A DNA stretch of 64,000 nt, from the NCBI GenBank assembly GCA_024426085.1, contig CP087974.1:1922001-1986000 (forward strand), read 5' to 3'. A program made the translations under genes and the position numbers. Shown piece after piece: positions 31,319 through 41,259 of the stretch. Position 1 is the first letter of the stretch; every line of letters begins with the position of its first letter. The notes beneath the pieces were generated by a model, which was not told the origin of the DNA, did no database searches, and saw nothing but the letters and a program-made list of their open reading frames with translations. The DNA comes from Rhizobium sp. RCAM05350 (GTDB taxonomy: Bacteria; Pseudomonadota; Alphaproteobacteria; Rhizobiales; Rhizobiaceae).

Positions 31319-33293
31319 AGGCGGGACCAATCGAGATCGGCCGACTTCTTCAAAATCGGCAACGGTTCTGTGTTCCCATTTACCAGCGACACTATGTATG
31401 GTCGTGGCAGAAGCAATGGGAACCTTTTTGGAACGACATCCGCACAAAGGCCATAGAGTGCCTTGCTGGGCGAGAAAGGCGATTTTCCCACTTCATGGGC
31501 GCTGTGGTTCTAGAGGCCCGTGGCAACTACTCTGCAAGCCGCGTCCTTTCATTTCAGGTGGTGGATGGGCAGCAGCGATTGACCACGTTCCAGCTGTTTC
31601 TAGCCGCTGCCCGCGACTACGCTGTTTCTGCGGGTTTTGTCGATACGGCAGAGAAGATCAACGGTTACCTCCTGAATGATAAGCCGCATCTAATGGACGA
31701 TCCTGCGGTGGAAGTATTCAAAGTCTGGCCGACCCAATATGATCGTGAACTCTTTCAAGACATTGTTCAGCAGGGCCGGAAGGAGTTGCGGAAAAAATAC
31801 ATCGCCCACTTCTACGGCTCCCATGACAAAATCTATGAATACAAGACGGTACCGCGCCTATTATCGGCATACGGATATTTTTTTGATCGGATCAAGCACT
31901 CGGTCGAGAGCGATGACCTCGATGACGAGTTCGCACCCGCACCCGACACCGACATCACGGGCGATGACTCCGCCCCAGAAACGCAAAAGACCCAAGCCAG
32001 CGAATTGAAACTCGATGCCATTTGGCAATCCTTGGTTGATGAATTCAAGGTTGTTGAAATAGTTCTCGAAGATGGCGATGACGCCCAGGTGATTTTTGAG
32101 ACTCTCAACGAGCGCGGCGAACCCTTGCTGGCCGCTGATTTGGTACGAAACAACATCTTTCAGCGGGGCCGATGCCTCGGGAGAAAAAGCCGAGGGCCTT
32201 TTCATGAAGCATTGGAAGGAGTTTGAGCACACTTTTTGGAGCGTCGAGGAGAAACAGGGTCGCTACAAAAAGCCCCGAATAGAGTTCTTCCTATCTAACT
32301 ACATTGCAGGCCAGATTGCAGGGGACGTAAATCTCTCCAAATTGTTCAGCGAGTACAAGGCGTTCTTGAAACCACGCGGGAGATCGGCGATCCCAAGGTT
32401 CACGTCTGTGACCGAAGAGCTGGAAACGCTTGCGACTTACGGCCGAATATATCGTGAATTGATCGAACGCTCATCCGGCAGCGCACTTGCCGAGTTTTCA
32501 AGGCGCTTGCTTCCCTGGGATGTCACCACGGTCTTTCCGCTGGTTCTTAGGCTATGGGCATCTTCGATGGACGAACAGGAAAAAGCGACGTGTTTGGATT
32601 TGCTTCTGTCATTTATCGTGCCGCGCTGTCTGCGGTCTTACCGGTAAGAATTACAACAAATTTTTCATCAGTGTTGTGCCGCAACTCGATGAAAATGGTT
32701 GGAGTTTCGACGCCCTTGCCGCTTTCCTTCTAGGACAAAAATCGGAAACTGGGCGCTTTCCTCGTGATGAGGAATTTGAGCAGAAGTGGCTTTCATCGCC
32801 CTCGTATACTGTGCTTCAACCCGCGAGAACTCGGGCTGTATTAGAAGAGATAGAATTGGCGAAGCGGACAAAATTTCATGACACAGTTGGGTTGTCGACG
32901 CATTTGTCGGTTGAACATGTCATGCCTCAGAACTGGCTTTCAAGTTGGCCTTTATCTGACGGCACCGTTCCCACGATTTCAGAGTATTACAGTGCATTCT
33001 CGAACTCGGTTGAAGATGGTTCACTAACTGGAAAAATTGCTCGCCGACGACGTATCGTTGATAGCTTCGGAAATCTTACCCTTTTGACAAGACCACTGAA
33101 TAGTTCAGTTAGTAACGGGCCTTACGACGGCAAGCGTACGGCTTTGCTTGAACATTCACTTCTGGTCCTTAACAAAGAGGTGACCGTCAATGAAAAATGG
33201 AGCGAGGACGTCATAACAGAACGCGGACGGAGTCTATTTGCCACCGCCAAAACTATCTGGAAACTCCCCGCACTTCAGATAGACAAGCAATAA
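31315..33293 (+). CDS. GmrSD-type DUF262-DUF1524 protein inside the R-M operon (two indels)
   Basis: About 659 residues. The N-terminal DUF262 (GmrS-like) domain has FCVPIYQRHYVWSWQKQWEP, the NTP-binding signature SFQVVDGQQRLTTFQLFL and FETLNERGEPLLAADLVRN. The C-terminal DUF1524 (GmrD-like) HNH domain has LSVEHVMPQNWLS, SFGNLTLLTRPLNSSVSNG and YDGKR. In GmrSD these domains cut modified phage DNA in an NTP-dependent way. Breaks near 32180 and 32625 shift the frame. It overlaps mod by 4 bp and precedes res by 10 bp, so it is part of the operon. Confidence 0.88.
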
Positions 33294-33303
33294 GGTATTT
33301 GAA

Positions 33304-35986
33304 ATGGCACTCCATCCCGATTTCCCTACATCACCCCATGTAATTCTCGAACCTTCGATCCGGTGGTTCCCTGCCGATGAAGCCTTACGTGACACCAGCA
33401 TGGACAAGCTCATGCCGCCCCTGGTGGCCGCGCTGCGCCAGAAGGTGAAGGACTTCCGTGACGGCGGTTATGTCGGTGCGACCGACACCAGCCGCAGCCT
33501 GCTCAATTGGTGGTTTAAAACGCCCCATCTAATACAGCAGGCCGACGGCAGCATGGCCGAGTTTCAGTATTTCTTCGCCCAGAGGGAGTCCCTCGAAACG
33601 ATTGTCTATCTTTATGACGTTGTGGGCGTGAGTGATAAATTCGACCTGATGCGCTTCGACAGCAGCAGGGCAGTTTCCGCCAACATGTTCGATGAGACAT
33701 GGCGGCGCTTTGTCATAAAAATGGCGACCGGTGCGGGAAAAACCAAGGTTCTGAGCCTTGCCCTCGCGTGGAGCTTTTACCACAAACTCTATGAACCAGA
33801 TTCAAAACTTGCCCGCAATTTCCTTGTGATTGCGCCCAACATTATTGTGCTGGACCGCATTTATAAGGATTTTCAGGGGTTGCGGTTGTTTTTCGACGAT
33901 CCGGTTATCCCCTGACAACGGTTTTGATGGCCGCAACTGGCGCGACGATTTCCAGTTAACGCTGCATGTTCAGGACGATGTGCGGATTACGCATCCGACC
34001 GGCAACATCTTCCTCACCAACATTCATCGGGTTTACGGGGGCGAGGATATCCCCGCATCGCCAGACGACGACAACTCGATGGACTATTTCCTCGGCACCC
34101 GACCGACCGGCGCGACGACGGATTCCAAAGTGGACCTTGGTATGATCGTCCGTGACATCGATGAACTGATGGTGCTGAACGACGAGGCCCATCATATCCA
34201 TGACTCGCGCCTTGCATGGTTCAAGTCGATTGAAGACATTCACAACCGACTCTTGCAGAAAGGGTCCGCGCTGTCGCTGCAAGTCGATGTGACGGCGACC
34301 CCGAAGCACAATAACGGCGCGATCTTCGTGCAGACCGTGGCCGATTATCCGCTAGTCGAGGCCATTTCACAGAACGTCGTGAAGCATCCCGTGCTGCCGG
34401 ACGCTGCCAGCCGAGCCAAGTTGTCTGAGCGCCAGAGCGCCAAATACACCGAGAAACACGCTGACTATATCGACCTCGGGGTGATCGAATGGCGCAAGGC
34501 CTATGCTGAACACGAGAAGGTGGGCAAGAAAGCCATCCTGTTCATCATGACTGACGACACGCGCAACTGCGATGATGTTGCGGATTACCTTGAAGGCAAC
34601 TACCCCGATCTCAAAGGCGCAGTGCTGGTCATTCACACCAAGTCCAACGGCGAAATCTCCGAATCCAACTCAGGCAAGGCCAAGGAAGAACTGGAAAAGC
34701 TCCGCAAGCAGGCAAACGAGATCGATGACGCAGCCAGCCCCTACAAGGCCATTGTATCGGTCCTAATGCTGAAAGAGGGGTGGGATGTACGGAACGTGAC
34801 TACGATTGTCGGACTACGAGCTTATACCTCCAAGAGCAATATTCTCCCGGAACAAACGCTTGGGCGGGGCCTCCGCAAAATGTATCCGGGCGGCATCGAG
34901 GAATATGTCAGCGTTGTCGGTACCGACGCCTTTATGGAGTTTGTCGAGTCCATCCAAGCCGAGGGCGTCGAGCTTGAGCGTAAGGCGATGGGCGAGGGGA
35001 CGAAGCCCAAAACGCCCCTGGTGATTGAGGTCGAGAAGGGCAACGATAAGAAAGACATCGACGCCCTCGACATCGAGATTCCGGTCATGACGCCGCGCAT
35101 CTATCGCGAATACAAATCACTGGGTGACCTCGATGTAACCGCGTTCGGCCATCAACGTGTCCCCTACCGCACCTTCAGCGAGGAAGAACAGCGAGAGATC
35201 GTGTTCAAGGACATCACGACCGGGGCGGTGACGCACACTACCGTCCTCGACACGGCTGGGATTGCCGATTACCGCAGCGTCCTGGGGTATTTCACCCAGA
35301 CAGTGATGAAGGATTTGCGGCTGATCAGTGGCTACGACGTTCTTTACGGGAAAATCAAAACCTTCGTGCGGTCGGAATTGTTTGATAGCGAGGTTGACCT
35401 CGACAGCCCTAACACCTTGCGGAATCTCTCCGAATTGTCTGCGACGAAAACACTCATCGAGAATTTCAAAAGGGCCATCAACGCCCTGACGGTAAAGGAC
35501 AAGGGCGACGCGGAAATCCGTGATACCATCAAGCTGCGGCAGACCCGCCCCTTCGTGACAAAGGAACAGGGCTATCTTGTGCCGAAGAAAAGTGTCTTCA
35601 ACCGGATTATCGGCGACAGCCATCTTGAGCTGATTTTTGCCAGTTTCCTTGAGTCCTGCGCCGATGTCGTAGCCTATGGCAAGAACTACCTCGCGGTGCA
35701 TTTTAAGATTGATTACGTCAATGCCGAGGGGAATATTTCCAACTACTATCCCGATTTTCTGGTGAAGCTGAACGACAAGCGCATTGTGATTGTCGAAACC
35801 AAGGGCCTTGAAGACTTAGACGTGCCGTTGAAGATGGAACGTCTTCGGCAGTGGTGCGAGGACGTCAACCGGGTGCAGTCCGACGTGTCCTATGATTTTG
35901 TTTATGTGGACCAGGATAGCTTTGAAAAATACGGTCCAAAATCATTCTCGGAACTTATTGAGAACTTCACACGATATAAGGTGTGA
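33304..35986 (+). CDS. Type III-like restriction enzyme, Res helicase-nuclease (one indel)
   Basis: About 894 residues. SF2 translocase motifs: KMATGAGKTKVLSLALAW (Walker A, near residue 140), VLNDEAHHIHDSR (DEAH-type), LQVDVTATPK, SVLMLKEGWDVRNVTTIVGL and EQTLGRGLRKM. The C-terminal PD-(D/E)XK nuclease is ISNYYPDFLVKLNDKRIVIVETKG. An extra C near 33911 breaks the frame. With the upstream Mod it would make a restriction complex; whether the GmrSD-like protein joins it is unknown. It ends the operon. Confidence 0.9.
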
Positions 35987-36072
35987 TCATCGCATGGGCG
36001 AACCGCAAGCAATTTGCGGTTTGTTTGAATTTCACTGTAGCAGCAGACATACAAGCGATACGGAGCCGCGTT

Positions 36073-36678
36073 CTACGGCGATTTGGCAACGTGGTTTTTC
36101 TTAGGGCCAATCTTATGCTTTTTCCCCTTGCGCTTCCGTGTTTGGGTGGATACCGGTGCGCGAAGGCCTTGCAAGAGTTCATCCAACCTTTTTACGGCAC
36201 TCGCCAACTGGTCACCCTGGAGGTCAATGCTGTGCGCATGCAAAAGGGCGGCGTTCAATTTGGTTTCTTCATTCTTTGCCTTCATCAAGGCGGTTTGCAG
36301 CCCCACAATTTGCTGCTTCGTTTGCTGCGCCGCCGTTTTTGTCTTTTCGATCAGGAGTTGGGCGCGGTATCGAAGTCGCTTTAGCTCAGATTCCCGCTTT
36401 TCAATGCTGCGTTGTTCCTTAGTTTTGGTTTGAAATTCGACGACCTTCTTTTTCTAGGGGCGTATTGCACGAAAATCGCATATGCTTCCGGGCTTTGCAT
36501 CGCCTGGCAGATCACTTCCCTCGATTGGCTTGCGCCGACGACCAGGCCCTCCTTTGTGACTGAAGAAGCCGCTGCCTGCATGCACAACTGTGCCGCCGCC
36601 ATTAAAACTGTTTTTCCCCATGCTTCCCCCTAGCCACATACTTGCGCTCTCGGTTTCATCGAGATCATTGCTGGTCAC
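36073..36678 (-). CDS. Uncharacterised coiled-coil protein (frameshifted)
   Basis: Three overlapping minus frames appear to belong together: a start with GKNSFNGGGTVVHAGSGFFS, a middle with GLVVGASQSREVICQAMQSP and APRKRRSSNFKPK, and an end rich in Lys/Gln (LQTALMKAKNEETKLNAALL, RKRKGKKHKIGPKK). The end is predicted helical and basic. I do not recognise a family, and the exact frame joins (near 36450 and 36550) are uncertain. Confidence 0.4.
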
Positions 36679-36849
36679 GGCATTTCCGGCGTCAACCTAA
36701 AACTCGCTGATCGCCCGCAGGGACGGCAGCTTCTCGCTACTCCGCTGGATCGATGCGACGTACCGGGGGCGTCAATTCTCAAAACGAAGCTATTGCAACC
36801 ACCGATGCCCATGGTATACGCAATCACCACTGATTGCTAAGGCCGCAGA

Positions 36850-37239
36850 ATGACCTTCAAGGAAATACTCCCTACAAACTGCCCACCTGATACTGCAGCC
36901 ACATTCAATGGCATGTTACTTCGCCTAGTTGGCCCTGGCCCCGTCACCGTGGACGATTTCAAATCTCGAACGGCTCAAGGTCTCAAGCCGCTTCCAGGTA
37001 AGGAATGCTCATGTGCCTCGTGCTCGCTTATTATGCCATCAGTGACAAAAGACAAGTTGTTAGGAATGACGAAATTCCCAAAGCTTAAAAACAAAAATGC
37101 TGTCGCTGTGGTGACCGTCGACTCTCAAGCGGGAGTTGGAGAGGCCGGTGGCACGCATGTCGATTTCTGGCTTTACAAGTCGTTCGACCCTATGTCCAAC
37201 ATAGCGAAAGTCGAAAAGATAGCCTGTTATGGTAACTAA
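36850..37239 (+). CDS. Uncharacterised 129-residue protein, first of a two-gene module
   Basis: MTFKEILPTNCPPDTAATFN begins the product. A compact Cys cluster (CSCASCS near residue 55) and GGTHVDFWLYKSFDPMSN follow. No transmembrane helix. It overlaps the next gene by 11 bp, so the two are translated together. I do not recognise a family. Confidence 0.7.
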   Translation: MTFKEILPTNCPPDTAATFNGMLLRLVGPGPVTVDDFKSRTAQGLKPLPGKECSCASCSLIMPSVTKDKLLGMTKFPKLKNKNAVAVVTVDSQAGVGEAGGTHVDFWLYKSFDPMSNIAKVEKIACYGN

Positions 37240-38284
37240 AACGTCCATCACGGCATCTTACAAAGGTGCTCTTGTTGAATACGATGGTCCTCAGTTGGGC
37301 TATTTCGTAAGCAGCCGTGATTACAAGATGCTAGCCGTCGCCGTTGACCGTGACGATATGGACTATGCCATGTTTGCGGTTGAAGTCAGTGATGCACTGT
37401 TTGATCGCTACCTGCTCGGAAAGACCGATCTAGCGTCCCTCTTTCGGACCGCGCCAAAAACGAGGCTGTATTTTTTAGACTTCCTGACGCTGCATGACAA
37501 TAAAATCAAGCTCTGGAAGGCAGACCTGCAAGACCTGGGGAATGATGATTTTTATCCATTGCCAGGACTGTTTTCCACCACCCATACAAGTAATTTCAGC
37601 CAGATAAACGAGGTCGGACTAGAGACCGAGCGATTTTACATCGACGGCAAGTGGGATGCCAGGGACTTCGCGCAGTTCTCTGGCAAGCTGGCCGATACCT
37701 ATTCCTTGGTCCGAATTTCGAGCAAGCTGTCTTCCGCCGCCGACCTTGAGGATCGAGACCTCCTCGTGTCGTTAATCGAAGATCGTCGTTGGCAGGGAGG
37801 TGGGAGCTATGGCGGATTTTACGCCTCAACCAAAGAGAAGACCCGCCACGACTATCCTCTCAATGTGATCGGTATCGAATACCACTCCCCCGGCTACATC
37901 GACATGCGAGGTCATGCGGAAACCCTAAATGAGGTCATCGCGTCTATTCTCATGTATCTCGATAATCGACGGAAGTTTGACGAGGAGTATAGGGGGCTTC
38001 ATAAGCTTCTACAGCGTGAGGGCCTTCTTTCCGCAGATAAAAGCAGAGCGTTTAGCTCCGAGGAAACTCGGAGTTATGCAGTGAAAAGGTGTATCTCTCT
38101 CGCAGACAACTTGGGTCTTCCTAATACTGAGAAGCTTTCCGCCATGTGCGCTTCCGCTCCGGTGTTTGTGAAGGTCATTTTATCGTTCTTCAGACGTGTT
38201 AAAGCCCTGAGCCTTTTCTATGTTGAGGGACGGGTTAGAAGCGATGAACCGCCGATCAGCATTCGATTTGATTCCGATCAATAG
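37229..38284 (+). CDS. Uncharacterised 351-residue protein, second of a two-gene module (possibly DUF6575)
   Basis: MVTKTSITASYKGALVEYDG is followed by LAVAVDRDDMDYAMFAVEVS, RLYFLDFLTLHDNKIKLW and a C-terminal helical part (FVKVILSFFRRVKALSLFYV). The N-terminal pattern resembles DUF6575 as I remember it; this is not certain. Intact and on the same strand as the R-M operon but separated from it by a minus-strand gene. Confidence 0.7.
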   Translation: MVTKTSITASYKGALVEYDGPQLGYFVSSRDYKMLAVAVDRDDMDYAMFAVEVSDALFDRYLLGKTDLASLFRTAPKTRLYFLDFLTLHDNKIKLWKADLQDLGNDDFYPLPGLFSTTHTSNFSQINEVGLETERFYIDGKWDARDFAQFSGKLADTYSLVRISSKLSSAADLEDRDLLVSLIEDRRWQGGGSYGGFYASTKEKTRHDYPLNVIGIEYHSPGYIDMRGHAETLNEVIASILMYLDNRRKFDEEYRGLHKLLQREGLLSADKSRAFSSEETRSYAVKRCISLADNLGLPNTEKLSAMCASAPVFVKVILSFFRRVKALSLFYVEGRVRSDEPPISIRFDSDQ

Positions 38285-38364
38285 ATTCAAACCTCTGACT
38301 TCGCGGAAGTGTGCTTCGTTCAAGGTGGTCCAGGTGTTATTTCAGCCGTAGGGGCATACCTCCA

Positions 38365-38474
38365 CGGACACGACGGGGAGCCGTCGCCCCCACGTCCGCA
38401 AGGGTTGTTTCTTGCATTCGGACGTTTGAGCATCCGGACATGATCCAAACGGACACCTCGGAGGCCTGATGTCC
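38365..38474. promoter_or_regulatory. Probable resolvase (res) site: repeated CGGACR hexamers
   Basis: Direct CGGACA/G hexamers start at 38365, 38419, 38435 and 38450 (the last three 15-16 bp apart), with inverted copies at 38394-38398 and 38470-38474. They end at the resolvase start codon, the usual place for a res/recombination site. A small hairpin CGACGG-GGAG-CCGTCG lies at 38371-38386. Confidence 0.5.
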
Positions 38475-39101
38475 ACTATTCTCTACGCTCGCGTCTCTAC
38501 AACGGAGCAAAACCTTGACCACCAACTTACCCAAGCGCAAGCGGCAGGTTTTCAGATTGATGAGGTGATCGCAGATCACGGCGTTTCAGGGGTTAGCACC
38601 ACACTCGCTGAGCGCCCTCAGGGGAAGCGGCTTTTTGACAAGCTGCGTTCAGGCGACACTCTCGTCGTCCGATGGATCGACCGGCTCGGTAGAAGTTACC
38701 AGGACGTCACAGACGTCGTTCGTCAGTTTTTGCGGGGAGGTGTCGTGATCCGCACCGTTATCAATGCGATGACATTTGACGGCTCGACCAGGGACCCGAT
38801 GCAGCAAGCGGTGCGCGATAGTTTGCTTTCTTTCCTGGCAGCGATGGCACAAGCCCAGGCGGAGGTGACGAGAGAAGCGCAGAAAGCGGGTATCGAGGCA
38901 GCGCAGCGCGACGGAGAGAAATATCGCGGCAAGAAGCCGAGCTATGATCGCGCGACCTTTGATCTCGTATGCGATCATTTGGCATCCGGTGCTGGGGCAT
39001 CTAGCATTGCGAAGCTCGCTGGTTTGTCTCGGCAAACGGTTCTGCGAATCAAGACAGACCCTGCCAACGCAGAAACGTCCCTTCGAAAATGGGGGCTTTG
39101 A
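38469..39101 (+). CDS. Serine recombinase, resolvase type
   Basis: 210 residues. LYARVSTTEQNLDHQLTQAQ carries the nucleophilic Ser, RSGDTLVVRWIDRLGRSYQD the conserved Arg residues, and LLSFLAAMAQAQAEVTREAQ the E-helix. The C-terminal HTH is GAGASSIAKLAGLSRQTVLR. It belongs to the Tn3-type resolvase/invertase group and probably resolves dimers of the element or controls inversion. Confidence 0.92.
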   Translation: MSTILYARVSTTEQNLDHQLTQAQAAGFQIDEVIADHGVSGVSTTLAERPQGKRLFDKLRSGDTLVVRWIDRLGRSYQDVTDVVRQFLRGGVVIRTVINAMTFDGSTRDPMQQAVRDSLLSFLAAMAQAQAEVTREAQKAGIEAAQRDGEKYRGKKPSYDRATFDLVCDHLASGAGASSIAKLAGLSRQTVLRIKTDPANAETSLRKWGL

Positions 39102-39281
39102 ACGGGATTTCCCCCTCCAATTCCACGTTCTCGCGCGAAGCCTGCCGCACCTCGCTGCGCTGTTCGTAACCGCTGGGTTTGACCGTCGATCCGGCACATA
39201 AGCGAAGAGCAGCCAGATTAAATTGTGTTCTTCCTTGCAGTCCACGTTGCGATCATTGCCTTGACTGCAAGGAGGATTGCC

Positions 39282-40064
39282 ATGAACCAGCACCAGCTTA
39301 CGCCCGAACAAAAATCCAAAATCGAAAAACAGAAAGAGCGACGCTGCCGCGAACGGCAGCGACGAGAGGAAGAATATCGCCGCCGCATCGAGCGCCTGCG
39401 CCGACAAATCGCCGAAGCTCGAAAGCGCCGCCAGTTGATGCTGCTGCTTTTCCTGGTGGCGGTACTCGCTATGCAAGAAGCGTTTCTGGCCGCAGTTCAG
39501 CGCTCTTTCACGTACCAGCCTGATCCCGATCCAGAGCCGAAGGATTGGACGCCCAATCCAAGCAAAGATTATGCGCCACGGGACGGCCACGACGATTATT
39601 GCGACGGCTACAGCCGTGACCAGTGGGCGCGGATGATCGATGAGCGCGGTATCAAGATTAGCCGCAAAGCGGAGTTGAAAGCGGAATGGGAGGCTGATCC
39701 AGAACGTGAGCTTTTCCCCGACCGATACAAAGACTGGGGCTATCGCCCGTTTTTGGGCGAAGTCATGAATGACATTTCGGAACCGCGCCATCAGCCCGCC
39801 GCTCTGACGGCCCTCAAGCTCATGGCACCCGCCGAGACTCACCAGTATCTGCAAGAGGTCTACGCGATCCACCCGCTCGACCTCTTGCACTGCCGCGCAG
39901 AATTGAGCGTTGATATCATCAATAACTTCCGCAGCCACGCAATCGGCTGGGAAGAGCAGAAGCGGCGAGAGGCCGAAGAGGCACGGAAGTCAAAAAACGA
40001 CAAAAAACCGGATGACGACGAAAAAGTTTTGACCCGTGAGAACTCCTTTGTGGCGCAATTTTAA
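39282..40064 (+). CDS. Uncharacterised protein with basic coiled coil and one membrane helix
   Basis: The ATG at 39282 follows AAGGAGGATTGCC. About 260 residues: residues 1-50 are a highly charged helix (KIEKQKERRCRERQRREEEY), then a hydrophobic segment LMLLLFLVAVLAMQEAFLAA, then a soluble domain (YSRDQWARMIDERGIKISRK, PLDLLHCRAELSVDIINNFR). It may be a membrane-anchored mobilization accessory, but no family is recognised. Confidence 0.65.
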   Translation: MNQHQLTPEQKSKIEKQKERRCRERQRREEEYRRRIERLRRQIAEARKRRQLMLLLFLVAVLAMQEAFLAAVQRSFTYQPDPDPEPKDWTPNPSKDYAPRDGHDDYCDGYSRDQWARMIDERGIKISRKAELKAEWEADPERELFPDRYKDWGYRPFLGEVMNDISEPRHQPAALTALKLMAPAETHQYLQEVYAIHPLDLLHCRAELSVDIINNFRSHAIGWEEQKRREAEEARKSKNDKKPDDDEKVLTRENSFVAQF

Positions 40065-40228
40065 ATCGTCAAAAATTGTGCGGATTTAAAATTACTCGTC
40101 CAAAGGAATTCTTTTTAATTAAAGTAAAGTTGACATTATATTTGGAGACGGACTCGTAAATACCGTGTATTGACAATATTTAAGCGATGATGTTGCTTTG
40201 GCCCGTCAACAACGACGGAGGTTTTTGC

Positions 40229-40495
40229 ATGGTGAGTACAATTTACATCTCGGCGGACGTAATCCAGAATTCGATAGTTAGAACGCATGACGCGATTGCG
40301 GCTTTCACCAATTGGAAGCCGCAACACGGAGAAACGGTCTTCCGTTGCGAGAAGGCGGACATCCGCATCACGGCGGCGAGCGGTGCAATTTACCTGCTGT
40401 CAGAGGCTGAGACGACGCAGCCAAAAATCTCTTTCAGGCCATTTCCAGCCGATGAAATCGGTAAGTTGGCGAGAACTTTGGGCGGTGCGGTCTAA
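40229..40495 (+). CDS. Small uncharacterised protein
   Basis: From MVSTIYISADVIQNSIVRTH, about 88 residues (GGAGG upstream). No known motif. Its stop overlaps the next gene's ATG (TAATG), so the two form a unit. Confidence 0.6.
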   Translation: MVSTIYISADVIQNSIVRTHDAIAAFTNWKPQHGETVFRCEKADIRITAASGAIYLLSEAETTQPKISFRPFPADEIGKLARTLGGAV

Positions 40496-40803
40496 TGGCG
40501 GCACTAAGACCTGATCATGATCTTACCGATGATGACGCGATAACGCATTTTTCTGTGTACTACAGCAAGGCGCGACGATGCAGCCAGTGCGTAGTGCCGA
40601 AAATCCTGAGAAAGCAGATTTTCGAGAAATGGGATGAGTCCGCCAAGGAAGACAGAGCTTACACAGTTGCAGAAGCTAAGGCGGACATCTCAGGACGTTG
40701 CGGCGATTGCTCATTGAAAGGCTGGCCGAAAGTGTCTCTGGTAGAGGGTATCCTCTGGTTGCACGTCGCAAGTGGCGACAGACGTAAGATAAAAAGAGGG
40801 TAG
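40495..40803 (+). CDS. Small uncharacterised Cys-containing protein
   Basis: 102 residues with two Cys pairs (RRCSQCVVPK and GRCGDCSLKG) that could bind one metal ion. It is coupled to the preceding gene and followed by a long hairpin at 40810. Confidence 0.6.
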   Translation: MAALRPDHDLTDDDAITHFSVYYSKARRCSQCVVPKILRKQIFEKWDESAKEDRAYTVAEAKADISGRCGDCSLKGWPKVSLVEGILWLHVASGDRRKIKRG

Positions 40804-40809
40804 GTCTTT

Positions 40810-40850
40810 GAGAGTGCGGTGGCGGTCCGACAGCGCGCCACCGCACTCTC
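40810..40850. repeat. Perfect 15-bp inverted repeat between convergent genes
   Basis: GAGAGTGCGGTGGCG (40810-40824) pairs exactly with 40836-40850 across an 11-base loop. No U-run follows on either side. It lies between a plus-strand gene end (40803) and a minus-strand gene end (40873), so a terminator or mRNA-end stabiliser is likely. Confidence 0.6.
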
Positions 40851-40872
40851 ACGCTCCGAGCCACAGAGCATT

Positions 40873-41259
40873 TCAGGAGATGTTGATGGAGAACATGAAG
40901 TCCGAGTAAGCGCCGTCCTTTTGTGCTCGTATGGTGACGCTGTAATTTCCTGCGACCGCTGCGAGACCGACAATTTTACCGGTTGCGGTATCGAGTGCCA
41001 GACCGGGCGGCAGTGGATTTCGCGCCACGAATGTGTATCCGCTGACATCCCCAATCGGCATGACGCTGATAGAAGTACCAGCGGCAACCTGGATAGGCTC
41101 GTAACGAATCCCGAAAACAGGTTGCTCCTGTTCCGGCTGCGTTGGTGCAGGATCGGCAATAGCGGCCAGCGTGCCAGACGTAGGCGACCGGAAGACGATC
41201 TCGCCAGCGGAGGCGTTGGACGCGATCAGAATCGTGGCGGCAAATATCAGTTTAAGCAT
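40873..41259 (-). CDS. Exported protein with a putative Ig-like (He_PIG) domain
   Basis: From MLKLIFAATILIASNASAGE (signal peptide), about 128 residues. ARNPLPPGLALDTATGKIVG and AVAGNYSVTIRAQ match the putative Ig (He_PIG) pattern of secreted or surface proteins. The frame is open into the relaxase gene upstream only because a base is missing in a run of A; I treat them as two overlapping genes. Confidence 0.6.
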   Translation of the reverse strand: MLKLIFAATILIASNASAGEIVFRSPTSGTLAAIADPAPTQPEQEQPVFGIRYEPIQVAAGTSISVMPIGDVSGYTFVARNPLPPGLALDTATGKIVGLAAVAGNYSVTIRAQKDGAYSDFMFSINIS

